DNA of 33,080 nucleotides from Gammaproteobacteria bacterium (GTDB taxonomy: Bacteria > Pseudomonadota > Gammaproteobacteria > Magnimaribacterales > D2472). The stretch spans positions 1 to 33,080 of the forward strand of contig JALRBL010000088.1 in the NCBI GenBank assembly GCA_023257795.1, in the 5' to 3' direction. The translations under genes were made by a program, and so were the position numbers. The notes under the pieces were generated by a model that saw only the letters and a list, made by a program, of their open reading frames with translations, did no database searches and had not been told where the DNA came from. Below, piece after piece: positions 9,847 through 19,102 of the stretch (position 1 is its first letter; every line of letters starts with the position of its first letter).

Positions 9847-10626
9847 TTAAGACATAAATTCTCCGCCATTAACGTCCAAGTTTGCTCCGGTAATTACCTT
9901 TGCTAAGTCTGAAGCAAGAAACAATGCCGCATTTGCGCAGTCTCTATCATCTGGAATAATTCCTAGAGGTATATCTTTGGTTATCCCTTTGATTATAGTT
10001 TCAGGATCAATTTTCATTGCCTTAGCAGTTTCATTAATATATGTTTCGACAGGTGGACCCCACATCCAGCCCATGTAGACAGCATTGACTCTTATACCAA
10101 AGGGTCCTAATTCTTTAGCAAGAATTTTCGTGCTTGCGGTAAGCGCTCCTTTTGAAGCAGCATAGCCACCTTGAGTTTGCAAAGGTTTCTTTGTAATTAG
10201 ACTATTAATCATCACTATAGAGCCAGATTTTTGTAATTTCATTTGTTTGACTGCTTCCAGAGTTAATTGCATGGTTCCAAAGTAGTTGGTATTCATGGTT
10301 TCTTTCCAGTCTTCCAGATTGCCTTGATCAAATTCTGTAAAATTGCCGGGTCTATAAGCGCTGTTGATTAGACAATCCAGTTTTCCAAATTTTTTAAAAG
10401 CCTCGTCAATGACATTCTTACAAGAGGTAAGAGAAGTAATATCGGTAGGTATGCTAATAGCTTCACCTCCCTTTGATTTGATTGTATCTTCAACTTTTTT
10501 AAGCTTGCTTTCTGTTCTTGCAGCAAGCACAACTTTGGCACCTTCTTCAGCAGCACCGTATGCAAGTTCTTGACCAAGTCCCGGACCGATTCCAGAAACT
10601 AATACTACTTTATCTTTAAGAATCAT
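9847..10626 (-). CDS. SDR family oxidoreductase
   Basis: Nucleotide-binding SGIGPGLGQELA, NSAY (NNAG-equivalent), YAASKGAL (YxxxK). Confidence 0.9.
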   Translation of the reverse strand: MILKDKVVLVSGIGPGLGQELAYGAAEEGAKVVLAARTESKLKKVEDTIKSKGGEAISIPTDITSLTSCKNVIDEAFKKFGKLDCLINSAYRPGNFTEFDQGNLEDWKETMNTNYFGTMQLTLEAVKQMKLQKSGSIVMINSLITKKPLQTQGGYAASKGALTASTKILAKELGPFGIRVNAVYMGWMWGPPVETYINETAKAMKIDPETIIKGITKDIPLGIIPDDRDCANAALFLASDLAKVITGANLDVNGGEFMS

Positions 10627-11771
10627 AATTTTCCTATGTAAGTATCTATATACAATTTGAATTCGCTCTCGATTTTTTCTTTCGAAAGTCCATACTCCTC
10701 AAGGCTATATTTGTGAGATCCCATTTCATGCTTGTTTTCTTCTTGCCAAGCTCTCATTGCATTTTCTGCTTGATCGGCAAAATCTTCATCAATGAATTTA
10801 TAAATCTTTTTCATCTCATTGAGTGGCTCAGTGATCATTTTACGAAAATCAAGATGGATAAAATTATCCTTATAAAGTTTGCTTATTTCATGGCAATGAA
10901 CCAATGCTCTACATAATTTATCTTGCCAGTGATTTGCAATTCTGGCCTTATTAAAGTCAGTTGTAAGTTGCTCTGATAGATTGGCACACATAGAACCAAA
11001 TGAAGGCACTGTATCTATAGGAGTTCTATGCGTTTGAATAACCTTAGCATCTGGAAACACTTGAAGAACTTTATCAATAAAGCCAAGATGATGAGGCGAT
11101 TTTAAAATCCACCTTTTATTTTCTCTGCCCGGTGTCTGCCACTGAAGGTATTGAATTTGTTTTTTTAGGAATTGGTACACAACGGCATGATCTTGTTTTT
11201 CAATCCATGCAGAATAAGAGGGGAGATGCATACAGGATTCAGGCACCGTGCTTAAGAAAGTGTGCTCGATGAGAAGTATTTCTTCGTCCGCTCCATTGAA
11301 GTCCCAAGGATGAATTTTTAATGCTTCTGGAGAGGCTTCTACTACTGCAGCAACCTCTGCCTCTCCCAACTTCATTCTTTCAATTGGCTTACCAGCCTCT
11401 TCGTTAGGTAATACTGCTGGATATCTTCCTTCCCACCAAAGCATTGCTGTGTGATTGGGATCCGATGCCAGCAATCGATGCGTCATCGTTGATCCAGTTC
11501 GAGGAAGTCCTACAATAACAATGGGGCTTTTAATAGTTTCGTTGAGAATTTCTGGGTGTTGCTTCAATGCCTCTACAGTTCTAAGGAGATTGGTTAGCAG
11601 CCCAATAATCCTATGCTCTTGAGCTTGAAAACCAATATCATTTAAAGACGCTTCAAGATTGATGCTGGCCACAAGCTGCTCAAGGCCTTCGAGAAATAAT
11701 TCATTACCAAAATCATCTAGACCAGATATTTTTTTTGCATGCTCCACCAATACGTTCGGGTTTAAGCTCAT
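10623..11771 (-). CDS. Sulfotransferase family protein
   Basis: PAPS-binding loop IVGLPRTGSTMTHRLLASDP; LKSPHHLGFIDKVLQVFPDAKVIQTHRTPIDTVPSFGS (3'-PB motif). Confidence 0.88.
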   Translation of the reverse strand: MSLNPNVLVEHAKKISGLDDFGNELFLEGLEQLVASINLEASLNDIGFQAQEHRIIGLLTNLLRTVEALKQHPEILNETIKSPIVIVGLPRTGSTMTHRLLASDPNHTAMLWWEGRYPAVLPNEEAGKPIERMKLGEAEVAAVVEASPEALKIHPWDFNGADEEILLIEHTFLSTVPESCMHLPSYSAWIEKQDHAVVYQFLKKQIQYLQWQTPGRENKRWILKSPHHLGFIDKVLQVFPDAKVIQTHRTPIDTVPSFGSMCANLSEQLTTDFNKARIANHWQDKLCRALVHCHEISKLYKDNFIHLDFRKMITEPLNEMKKIYKFIDEDFADQAENAMRAWQEENKHEMGSHKYSLEEYGLSKEKIESEFKLYIDTYIGKL

Positions 11772-11775
11772 TTTA

Positions 11776-12831
11776 TTATTGTAATTCGATTAATTTAACT
11801 AAGCGAAGCTTTGGAATAATTGGATTATTACAGTTAACCCATCTTAAAAGCATCGCACCTTGAGTGTGATTTTGCGTTACTAGATTATTAATTAATTCCT
11901 CTTTTTTATGGGTAATGTGCATTTTAAGATTGCTTCCCTCAAGGATTGCGCATGAATTATTTAGGTGAATTCTATTAAAACGATAATCGAGTGATTCCAT
12001 CCAAAAGTTTTCTAATTGAAAGTTCCACAAATCACATTCGGGTACTTCGGTTTCAATAATCAAACACTCATCTGGATTGATCTTATAGTAACCATGCAAA
12101 TAAGTAATGCTTGGATCACCACCGGCTGCTTGAAAAAATTTTTGATCGCCTAGAGGAAGGGAATTTAAATGGTTTGCTTGAAATTCTTTTACCCACTTGA
12201 TGAAAGTATTTGTTGTACCTTGGACAAAGCCAAACGTACTTTTAAGCTTTTGTTCTAATTCTCTTTCTTCAAGTAATGGAATGTCATCTGGGTAGTCTAA
12301 TGCTTCAATCTTTAATACTGCCTTTGAATCATGCATTTTATTTTTATAAGTTTGTCTTACTATTAACATATTAGAGCTAGGCATCATTTTAAGATCAGCA
12401 CTACTTGATTGATTGATTAGTATGGAGAAATTTCCTTCCTGATCAGTATGCTGTTGTGTAATTTCGATTTCTGCATGTGAGATCATAGTTCCATCAATAT
12501 GATATTTGTTTTCCTTAATTCCTAAGCTCAAGTAATCAACCCCTCCAACATTCCCATACACACGATATTGTTGGGATGGATTTAAATTAGCATTCAAATA
12601 TACATTGTCGGGATTATCTCCACCAATTTTTGCAGTTTCATTTGATAAAGTATAAAAAGATGGGTGATTAGGAAAGCTATGCTCAAAATGCATTTCACTT
12701 GCTAATCTAGTTAGTCTTAGTAGGTAACGATATCCCTCATTTTTTGAAAGTTCATCAGGGGAATTATCAGCAATTACTTTGCCTAAATTTTTTAATTCGT
12801 CACAGAAATCTTCCCAAGCTTTAAGATTCAT
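11776..12831 (-). CDS. Probable DUF1214 domain-containing protein
   Basis: C-terminal pattern (TEVPECDLWNFQLENFWMESLDYRFNRIHLNNSCAI...) resembles DUF1214 proteins found next to sulfotransferases; domain call from memory. Confidence 0.5.
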   Translation of the reverse strand: MNLKAWEDFCDELKNLGKVIADNSPDELSKNEGYRYLLRLTRLASEMHFEHSFPNHPSFYTLSNETAKIGGDNPDNVYLNANLNPSQQYRVYGNVGGVDYLSLGIKENKYHIDGTMISHAEIEITQQHTDQEGNFSILINQSSSADLKMMPSSNMLIVRQTYKNKMHDSKAVLKIEALDYPDDIPLLEERELEQKLKSTFGFVQGTTNTFIKWVKEFQANHLNSLPLGDQKFFQAAGGDPSITYLHGYYKINPDECLIIETEVPECDLWNFQLENFWMESLDYRFNRIHLNNSCAILEGSNLKMHITHKKEELINNLVTQNHTQGAMLLRWVNCNNPIIPKLRLVKLIELQ

Positions 12832-12888
12832 AATTAAAATCCCAATAATTACAATATACTAAGTTAACAGATATTTTTAAGACAGGAT

Positions 12889-13956
12889 ATGCCAGCACCC
12901 CAAGATAGAGATATACCTAAAACCGCAACCTTGTTGAAGGATTGGTTTATCTCATCCCAAGGTTATGACGATAATATTGAAATACTTATTAAAGGCGGAC
13001 CTGAAAACACTGGTTTTTCAAATGAAACACTTACTTTTAGGCTTACTAAAAAAGATGGAAAATCAGAGGGTTACGTTATCCGTTTTTCACCTACTGGGTA
13101 TAAAGTATTTCCTGATTACGATATAAAAAAACAATATCTTTTGATGAAATTTCTTAAACAAGAAGGCATCAACGTACCGGAAGTTGTTGCTTATGAATCT
13201 GATCCAGCTTTACTTGATTCTGAGTTTTATTTGATGAGAGAGTGTGCGGGCGAGGCGCCATCAGATAATCCACCTTTTCATCAAAAAGGCTGGGTATTTA
13301 ATGCTTCTGCTGAAGTTAGAAAAAAACTTTGGACAAATTGGTTGGATGAAATGATCAAAGTTCATCACATAAATATTGAAAATCCAGCTATAAGTTTTCT
13401 AGATAGACCTTCTTTGGCTAGCAATCATTTAGATCAAGAGTTGAGTTATTATTTTAATTTCCATGACTGGGCTATGGAAGGAGAGAATCATTCGATTGCA
13501 GATGCTGCCCGAGATTTCTTAAGTGCAAATAAACCAAGCGTTGATAATCATAGTTCAAAAATAGTTTGGGGAGACTGTAGACTAGCCAATGTTATGTATG
13601 CTCCTAATGGAGACCTTACTGCTGCATTGGATTGGGAGATGGCTATTTTAGGTGATCCATGCCTAGACTTAGCATGGGGAATTGCAATTGATGATTGCAA
13701 TAGCATTGGCTTAAATATTCCCAAATTACCTGGTTTCATGACCGCTGAGGATACTATTGCTTACTGGGAAAAAAACAGTGGTTTTAGTGCTAAAAACTAT
13801 GATTATTACTACACGTTGGCTTTGTATAAATTCTCCGTGATTATGATTAAGGTTGTTAAAAAACTTGAATATTATGAAATTATGCCGACAGGCCTTGGAG
13901 CCCATATTAACAACCATGCAAGCGGCATGCTTGCTAAACATTTGGAGTCCATCTAA
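12889..13956 (+). CDS. Phosphotransferase family (aminoglycoside phosphotransferase-like fold, ACAD10-N-like)
   Basis: Brenner-like motif WGDCRLANVMY and ALDWEMAILGDPCLDLAW; N-lobe FSNETLTFRL. Confidence 0.88.
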   Translation: MPAPQDRDIPKTATLLKDWFISSQGYDDNIEILIKGGPENTGFSNETLTFRLTKKDGKSEGYVIRFSPTGYKVFPDYDIKKQYLLMKFLKQEGINVPEVVAYESDPALLDSEFYLMRECAGEAPSDNPPFHQKGWVFNASAEVRKKLWTNWLDEMIKVHHINIENPAISFLDRPSLASNHLDQELSYYFNFHDWAMEGENHSIADAARDFLSANKPSVDNHSSKIVWGDCRLANVMYAPNGDLTAALDWEMAILGDPCLDLAWGIAIDDCNSIGLNIPKLPGFMTAEDTIAYWEKNSGFSAKNYDYYYTLALYKFSVIMIKVVKKLEYYEIMPTGLGAHINNHASGMLAKHLESI

Positions 13957-15479
13957 TGGCCATTTTTAATATTAAATATGCTGATAATAAAAAAATTCTT
14001 TGCACACAAAGCCCTAAAGATTATTCTCCGCTTACTGAAATTGAATGCGCATCAAAAGAGGATGTTGCAAAGGCATTTAGCCTTGCAAGGAATGCACAAA
14101 AACAATGGAGCGAAGTATCGATAGAGGATAGGATTTCCGTTCTTGAAAAGGTTGCAGAAATTATCTCCCAACAAAAAGATAGAATAATTGAGGTAGTAAT
14201 TAGTGAGACCGGTAAGCCTAAACAAGAGGCTCTATCAATGGAAGTATATTCCGCACTTGATTCGATTGTATTTTACTGTAAAAGAGCTAAGAAATGGCTT
14301 GCAGATGAAACTATCAAGCTTCATGGGCCTATGCGTTTTCTTAAGAAATGCAAAGTGATTTTTAAACCAAGAGGCGTGATTGGAATAATTACCCCTTGGA
14401 ATGGGCCATTTATCCTTTCGATCAATCCTGTTATTCAATGCTTGCTTTCAGGAAATGCTGCAATAATAAAACCATCAGAAGTAACCCCTATGTCTGGTCG
14501 GTTGGTAGAGGAGATGTTTGTCCTTGCAGGAGCGCCAAAAAATTTAGTTCAAGTGCTGATTGGAGATGGTGAAGTGGGAGAAGCTTTGATCTTAAATAAA
14601 CCAGACAAAATTTCTTTCACAGGCTCGGTGGCCACTGGAAGAAAGGTTGCAGAATCTTGTGGCAAGCTGCTCATACCCTTTAGTTTAGAGCTTGGAGGCA
14701 AGGACGCGATGGTGGTTTGCGATGACTCTAATATCAAAGAAGCTGCTCAAGGTGCTGTGATGGGCTCATGTATGAATGCCGGACAATATTGCTGCGGCAC
14801 AGAACGAATCTATGTAACGGAATCCAGGTATGATGAGTTTGTTACAGAAACTTTAAGAATTACATCAAGTTTAGTGCAATCGGATCAAGAATTTGCTGAT
14901 GTTGGCGCAACCTTTTGGGATAAGCAACTGGATATTATTGATGAGCATGTTAAGGATGCTGTAGCTAAAGGTGCAAAAATTTTAGTTGGAGGTTCAAAAA
15001 ATTCTAAACTATCAGGTTTGTACTATCTCCCTACAGTCATTGTTGATGTTGATCATTCCATGAAGATTATGCAGGAAGAAACATTTGGTCCAATAGTCTG
15101 TATTATGAAGGTTCAAAATGAAGAAGAGGCTATGCGTCTTGCTAACGATTCTAAATATGGTCTCAATGGTAATATTTGGACCCAAAATATTTCCAAAGGA
15201 CTAAAACTAGCCAGGTCGCTTGAAACCGGAGCGTGCTCAATCAATGACATGGCAATGAGTTATGGTTTAAATGAAGTACCATTTGGGGGTCTCAAGGAAA
15301 GTGGGGTTGGTTTTGTAAATGGTAAAGAAGGGTTTAGAAGCTATTGCCACGCAATGCCGATTGTAATTGGTAAAAAACCTTCTTCAGTTTATCCCTACAC
15401 TGAAAAAAGTTATAAACAACTTGAACAAGCTATCAAGTTGTTTTTTGATAACAAATTTTTTCGAAAATTATTCGGTTAA
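13956..15479 (+). CDS. Aldehyde dehydrogenase family protein
   Basis: TPWNGPF, FTGSVATGRKV, ELGGKDAMVV, NAGQYCCG (catalytic Cys), EETFGPIVCIM, PFGGLKESGVG. Start overlaps the preceding stop (TAATGG). Confidence 0.94.
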   Translation: MAIFNIKYADNKKILCTQSPKDYSPLTEIECASKEDVAKAFSLARNAQKQWSEVSIEDRISVLEKVAEIISQQKDRIIEVVISETGKPKQEALSMEVYSALDSIVFYCKRAKKWLADETIKLHGPMRFLKKCKVIFKPRGVIGIITPWNGPFILSINPVIQCLLSGNAAIIKPSEVTPMSGRLVEEMFVLAGAPKNLVQVLIGDGEVGEALILNKPDKISFTGSVATGRKVAESCGKLLIPFSLELGGKDAMVVCDDSNIKEAAQGAVMGSCMNAGQYCCGTERIYVTESRYDEFVTETLRITSSLVQSDQEFADVGATFWDKQLDIIDEHVKDAVAKGAKILVGGSKNSKLSGLYYLPTVIVDVDHSMKIMQEETFGPIVCIMKVQNEEEAMRLANDSKYGLNGNIWTQNISKGLKLARSLETGACSINDMAMSYGLNEVPFGGLKESGVGFVNGKEGFRSYCHAMPIVIGKKPSSVYPYTEKSYKQLEQAIKLFFDNKFFRKLFG

Positions 15480-15482
15480 CAG

Positions 15483-15923
15483 TTATTCTGAATCTTTTTC
15501 TATCTTAACCCTAATTTCAATTTCCGCATCTTCGAGTTTAATTTCTGTATTTTCAGCAATGTTATCTTTAATATTTTTTACTAGATTCGCAATATCGATT
15601 TCTTCAAGTTCTTCTGCGAGACCTTCTATTTCAATTTTATCTAGTTCACCTTTAATGTCTGATACATCGTCAAGTTTTAGCATAATGACATGCTTTTTTG
15701 AAGACATTGTATCTAGATTAATTTCTTTACCATCTTCACTTTCCCAAACTTTTTTTTGCATTTTTGTTGGATGATGCATTTTATGCATTTCTTCTGGATC
15801 GCCATTAAACATCATGACATGGCCACCCCTAGAATCTCGGTTAGGTTTTATAAAATCATCAAGAATTATTGCTCCACCAATCAAGGTTCCAAGAATTAAT
15901 GCTTGTATATATTTTTCTTTCAT
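15483..15923 (-). CDS. Hypothetical membrane-anchored acidic protein
   Basis: SD AGGAG upstream of ATG; N-terminal hydrophobic helix ALILGTLIGGAIIL, then an acidic Glu/Asp-rich region. No family recognised. Confidence 0.65.
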   Translation of the reverse strand: MKEKYIQALILGTLIGGAIILDDFIKPNRDSRGGHVMMFNGDPEEMHKMHHPTKMQKKVWESEDGKEINLDTMSSKKHVIMLKLDDVSDIKGELDKIEIEGLAEELEEIDIANLVKNIKDNIAENTEIKLEDAEIEIRVKIEKDSE

Positions 15924-15971
15924 ATTTATTGCTCCTTTAAGTGAATAGACAACTGATTTGGTTAAAAGTTC

Positions 15972-16733
15972 TTACTCTAATGCTGATAAGTACGAGGGGT
16001 TTTCACCGCCACCATGGACATCAAGTGCAGCTCCAGAAACCCAGCTTGCTTTTTCAGAAGATAAAAACAGACATGCATTCGCAATATCCTCAGGTTTACC
16101 CATTCTTCTTAACGGGATTGTATTAGCAACTTTTTTCATTTGGGATTTATTTCCGTAATGAAGCAATGAATTTTCAGTCTCTATATACCCAGTAATTATA
16201 GAGTTCACTCTGATCTTTGGAGCCCATTCAATAGCCAGTGTTTTTGTTAAGTTAACCAAGCCACCTTTTGCTGCACCATAAGCCGCGCTGCCAGGTGTTG
16301 GTCTGTTTGCTGTAACACTCGATATATTGATAATTGATGAAACGGTTTTTTGTTTGAGCATCTTTTTTGCTATTAAAACACTCATTTGAAATTGTGCAGT
16401 TAAATTAAAATCGAAAACCGATTTATGAAAATTTAATGATCCTTTAACCGCATTTAACAAGGGGGATCCACCTGCATTGTTTATCAAAATATCGATTTGC
16501 TTGGTCTCTTTTAAAATATTCGTAATAGCAGTTTCAATCGAATTTTGATCTCTAATATCACACGTAACAAAAGCAGCCACGTTATTTTTTTTTCTTATTT
16601 TTCTTGGTGGTGCATTTCTTGAAAGTATAAAGACTGTAGCTCCCTCAGAGAGATAAGCCTCAGCGATCCCTTTTCCAATCCCTTTGGAACCACCGGTTAC
16701 TATTACGGTTTTGTTTTTAAATAGATTGTTCAT
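15972..16733 (-). CDS. SDR family oxidoreductase
   Basis: TGGSKGIGKGIAEAY, NNAGG, YGAAKGGLVNLTKTLA, VSGAALDVHGG. Confidence 0.92.
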   Translation of the reverse strand: MNNLFKNKTVIVTGGSKGIGKGIAEAYLSEGATVFILSRNAPPRKIRKKNNVAAFVTCDIRDQNSIETAITNILKETKQIDILINNAGGSPLLNAVKGSLNFHKSVFDFNLTAQFQMSVLIAKKMLKQKTVSSIINISSVTANRPTPGSAAYGAAKGGLVNLTKTLAIEWAPKIRVNSIITGYIETENSLLHYGNKSQMKKVANTIPLRRMGKPEDIANACLFLSSEKASWVSGAALDVHGGGENPSYLSALE

Positions 16734-16788
16734 CTTTCTTTACCAGTTATTATAATGTTCCATCTAACTTTTTCATAACGGAGAAAAC

Positions 16789-17424
16789 ATGAAGATAGCG
16801 ATACTCGGAGGAACTGGTTCTCTGGGAACCGGTTTAGCCAAACGTTGGCACCAAGCTGGCCATGAAATTTTTATTGGATCCCGCTCGATAGAATCTGCGC
16901 TTCAAGCAACAAATTTACTTGGTTTAGATGATTCTAGGGCCTGCTTAAACAATCATGCTGCAGCCATGGCAGATATTGCTTGCCTGACAGTGCCTTTTGC
17001 TCACCAAGCATCAACGCTGGAGTCTGTAAAATTATCTTTAGCGAATAAGATCTTAATTGATGCAACCGTTCCTCTTGTACCTCCAAAAGTAATGCGAGTT
17101 CAACTACCACAAGATGATGGTTGTGCAGCCCTAATGGCACAAAAAATCTTGGGGGATGAGGTTAGAGTTGTTTCTGCATTTCAAAATATTTCAGCTGAAC
17201 TTTTGCAATCGGATCATTCTATAAATTGCGATGTTTTAGTATGCGGTGATAAAAGAGATGATAGAGATCTGGTTATTAATCTTATATCTGATATTGGCTT
17301 AAAAGGGTGGCACGCAGGCCCTCTATGTAATTCTGCAGCAGCAGAAGCTCTGACTTCTGTATTAATAGCCATCAATAAGAATCATGAAATTTCACATTCT
17401 GGAATTGTTATTACTGGAGTGTAG
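16789..17424 (+). CDS. npdG: F420-dependent NADP+ reductase (NADPH:F420 oxidoreductase)
   Basis: MKIAILGGTGSLGTGLAKRWHQAGHEIFIGSRS dinucleotide-binding motif typical of NpdG/Fno; first gene of a contiguous F420 operon. Confidence 0.88.
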   Translation: MKIAILGGTGSLGTGLAKRWHQAGHEIFIGSRSIESALQATNLLGLDDSRACLNNHAAAMADIACLTVPFAHQASTLESVKLSLANKILIDATVPLVPPKVMRVQLPQDDGCAALMAQKILGDEVRVVSAFQNISAELLQSDHSINCDVLVCGDKRDDRDLVINLISDIGLKGWHAGPLCNSAAAEALTSVLIAINKNHEISHSGIVITGV

Positions 17425-17426
17425 CC

Positions 17427-18188
17427 ATAACGAATCTAACTCTCATCGGTTTAAAAAACTTTCCTCTTGTTTACCCAGGCGACTCGGTTGCGAAATTGAT
17501 TATTGCTGCAATACAAAGGTCTAGAAGAGTAATCAAAGATGGCGACATTTTTGCTATCGCACAAAAGATAGTATCTAAGTCAGAAAATCGTTATCGATTG
17601 CTTAGCGAATACAATCCAAGTAAAGAAGCAAAAAAAATCGCTAAGCAAATTGAAAAAGATGCAAGATTTGTTCAAGCGGTTTTGGAGGAATCGCATAAGG
17701 TCGTGAGATATCGAAAAAATGTTTTGATTGTCGAAAATAATATCGGTTTTATCCAAGCAAACGCAGGAATTGATAGATCAAACATAGATCAATCAGAGGA
17801 GAGAATCTTATTGTTGCCCAAAGATCCAGATGGCTCTGCAAATAAAATTAGATTAATACTTCGCAAGCACTTTAAAGTAAATATTGGAGTCATTATTACG
17901 GATACTATGGGAAGACCGTTTCGAAATGGAATCGTTGGTTTTGCTATTGGGGCAAGCAATATTAACTCAATCAGAGATGAGCGAGGTAAAAAGGATCTAT
18001 TTGGGAATGAATTGAAAGTTACTCAAATAGGGACGGCTGATGAGTTGGCTGCAGCTGCATCGTTGATAATGGGACAAGCAAATCAAAAAACTCCTGTTGT
18101 CTTGATACGAGGGCACGTTACCAATAAAAATGAAATTAATAATGCCAGTGCTCTTATTAGAGATGAACAGGAAGATTTATTTAGATGA
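17427..18188 (+). CDS. cofE: Coenzyme F420-0:L-glutamate ligase (single-domain CofE); probable ATA start
   Basis: LTLIGLKNFPLVYPGDSVAKLIIAAIQRSRRVIKDGDIFAIAQKIVSKSENRY, ITDTMGRPFRNGIVGFAIGASNI, GQANQKTPVVLIRG. ORF track starts at TTG 17496, but conserved-looking N-terminal sequence continues in frame to ATA 17427; GGAG lies at 17416-17419. Ends ATGA with cofD. Confidence 0.88.
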   Translation: MTNLTLIGLKNFPLVYPGDSVAKLIIAAIQRSRRVIKDGDIFAIAQKIVSKSENRYRLLSEYNPSKEAKKIAKQIEKDARFVQAVLEESHKVVRYRKNVLIVENNIGFIQANAGIDRSNIDQSEERILLLPKDPDGSANKIRLILRKHFKVNIGVIITDTMGRPFRNGIVGFAIGASNINSIRDERGKKDLFGNELKVTQIGTADELAAAASLIMGQANQKTPVVLIRGHVTNKNEINNASALIRDEQEDLFR

Positions 18189-19102
18189 AAACTCTACTAA
18201 TTTGCGGTGGGGTTGGAGGAGCCAAACTTGCTAAAGGTTTTTTTCTTAAAAATCATCCGATGGATATCCTTATCAATGTTGGAGATGACTTTAATCATTT
18301 TGGATTACATATATCACCCGATATTGATACCGTTATGTATACGCTTGCAGATCGTGTTAACCAAGAGCAAGGCTGGGGGTTAGCTGACGAGAGTTGGACA
18401 ACACTTAATAATATTGAATTTTTAGATGGTGAGACTTGGTTTCAATTGGGTGATAAAGATATGGCAACTCACCTTGTTCGAACTCAATTACTAAAAAATC
18501 ATTCCTTAACAGAAACTACTAAGAAAATTTCCTTATCATTTAATCTTGATATTAATTTATTTCCTGCATCAGATGAGCCAATCGAAACCATGATTCACAG
18601 TGGTAACAGCTGTTTAACTTTTCAAGAGTATTTTGTAAAACAAAAAGCTGAACCTAAGGTTACAAGCATTGCATATAGAGGACTGGAAAAAGCGTCATTA
18701 AATAAAAGAATAGATTTGAATAGCTACGATAATTTTGTTATTTGTCCATCAAATCCCTATTTAAGTATTGATCCAATAATTAAGATACAGGAGTTAAATA
18801 AATTTTTATCCCAAAATAAAGAAAAGGTATTTGTTGTATCTCCAATAGTGGCAAATCGATCATTAAAAGGTCCAACTGCTAAAATTATGCAATCACTTAA
18901 TCTAGATGTTAATGTGGTTTCTATAGCCAAGCACTATAACTATATTGCTAAGAATATTTTTTTAGACGACCTAGATAAGCATTATGTAAATGAAATTTCA
19001 TCCCTTGGAATGAATGCATACGTAAGTAAAAAATTGGTTATGCGCTCAATTCAGGACAAGGTTTCTTTAGCTGAAGATGTGATAAGAATTCTTAATGGTT
19101 AG
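18185..19102 (+). CDS. cofD: 2-phospho-L-lactate (or PEP/3PG) transferase CofD/FbiA
   Basis: LLICGGVGGAKLAKGF, NVGDDFNHFGLHISPDIDTVMYTLA, WFQLGDKDMATHLVRT, ICPSNPYLSIDPI. Confidence 0.93.
   Translation: MKTLLICGGVGGAKLAKGFFLKNHPMDILINVGDDFNHFGLHISPDIDTVMYTLADRVNQEQGWGLADESWTTLNNIEFLDGETWFQLGDKDMATHLVRTQLLKNHSLTETTKKISLSFNLDINLFPASDEPIETMIHSGNSCLTFQEYFVKQKAEPKVTSIAYRGLEKASLNKRIDLNSYDNFVICPSNPYLSIDPIIKIQELNKFLSQNKEKVFVVSPIVANRSLKGPTAKIMQSLNLDVNVVSIAKHYNYIAKNIFLDDLDKHYVNEISSLGMNAYVSKKLVMRSIQDKVSLAEDVIRILNG

Noticed and set aside
15367-15774. 135-aa plus-strand ORF rich in Ser/Ile/Phe
   Set aside because: Antisense to the 15483-15923 minus gene, which has a good SD and a plausible TM start; the Ser-rich composition is the mirror of an acidic protein's codons, and it overlaps the ALDH 3' end.
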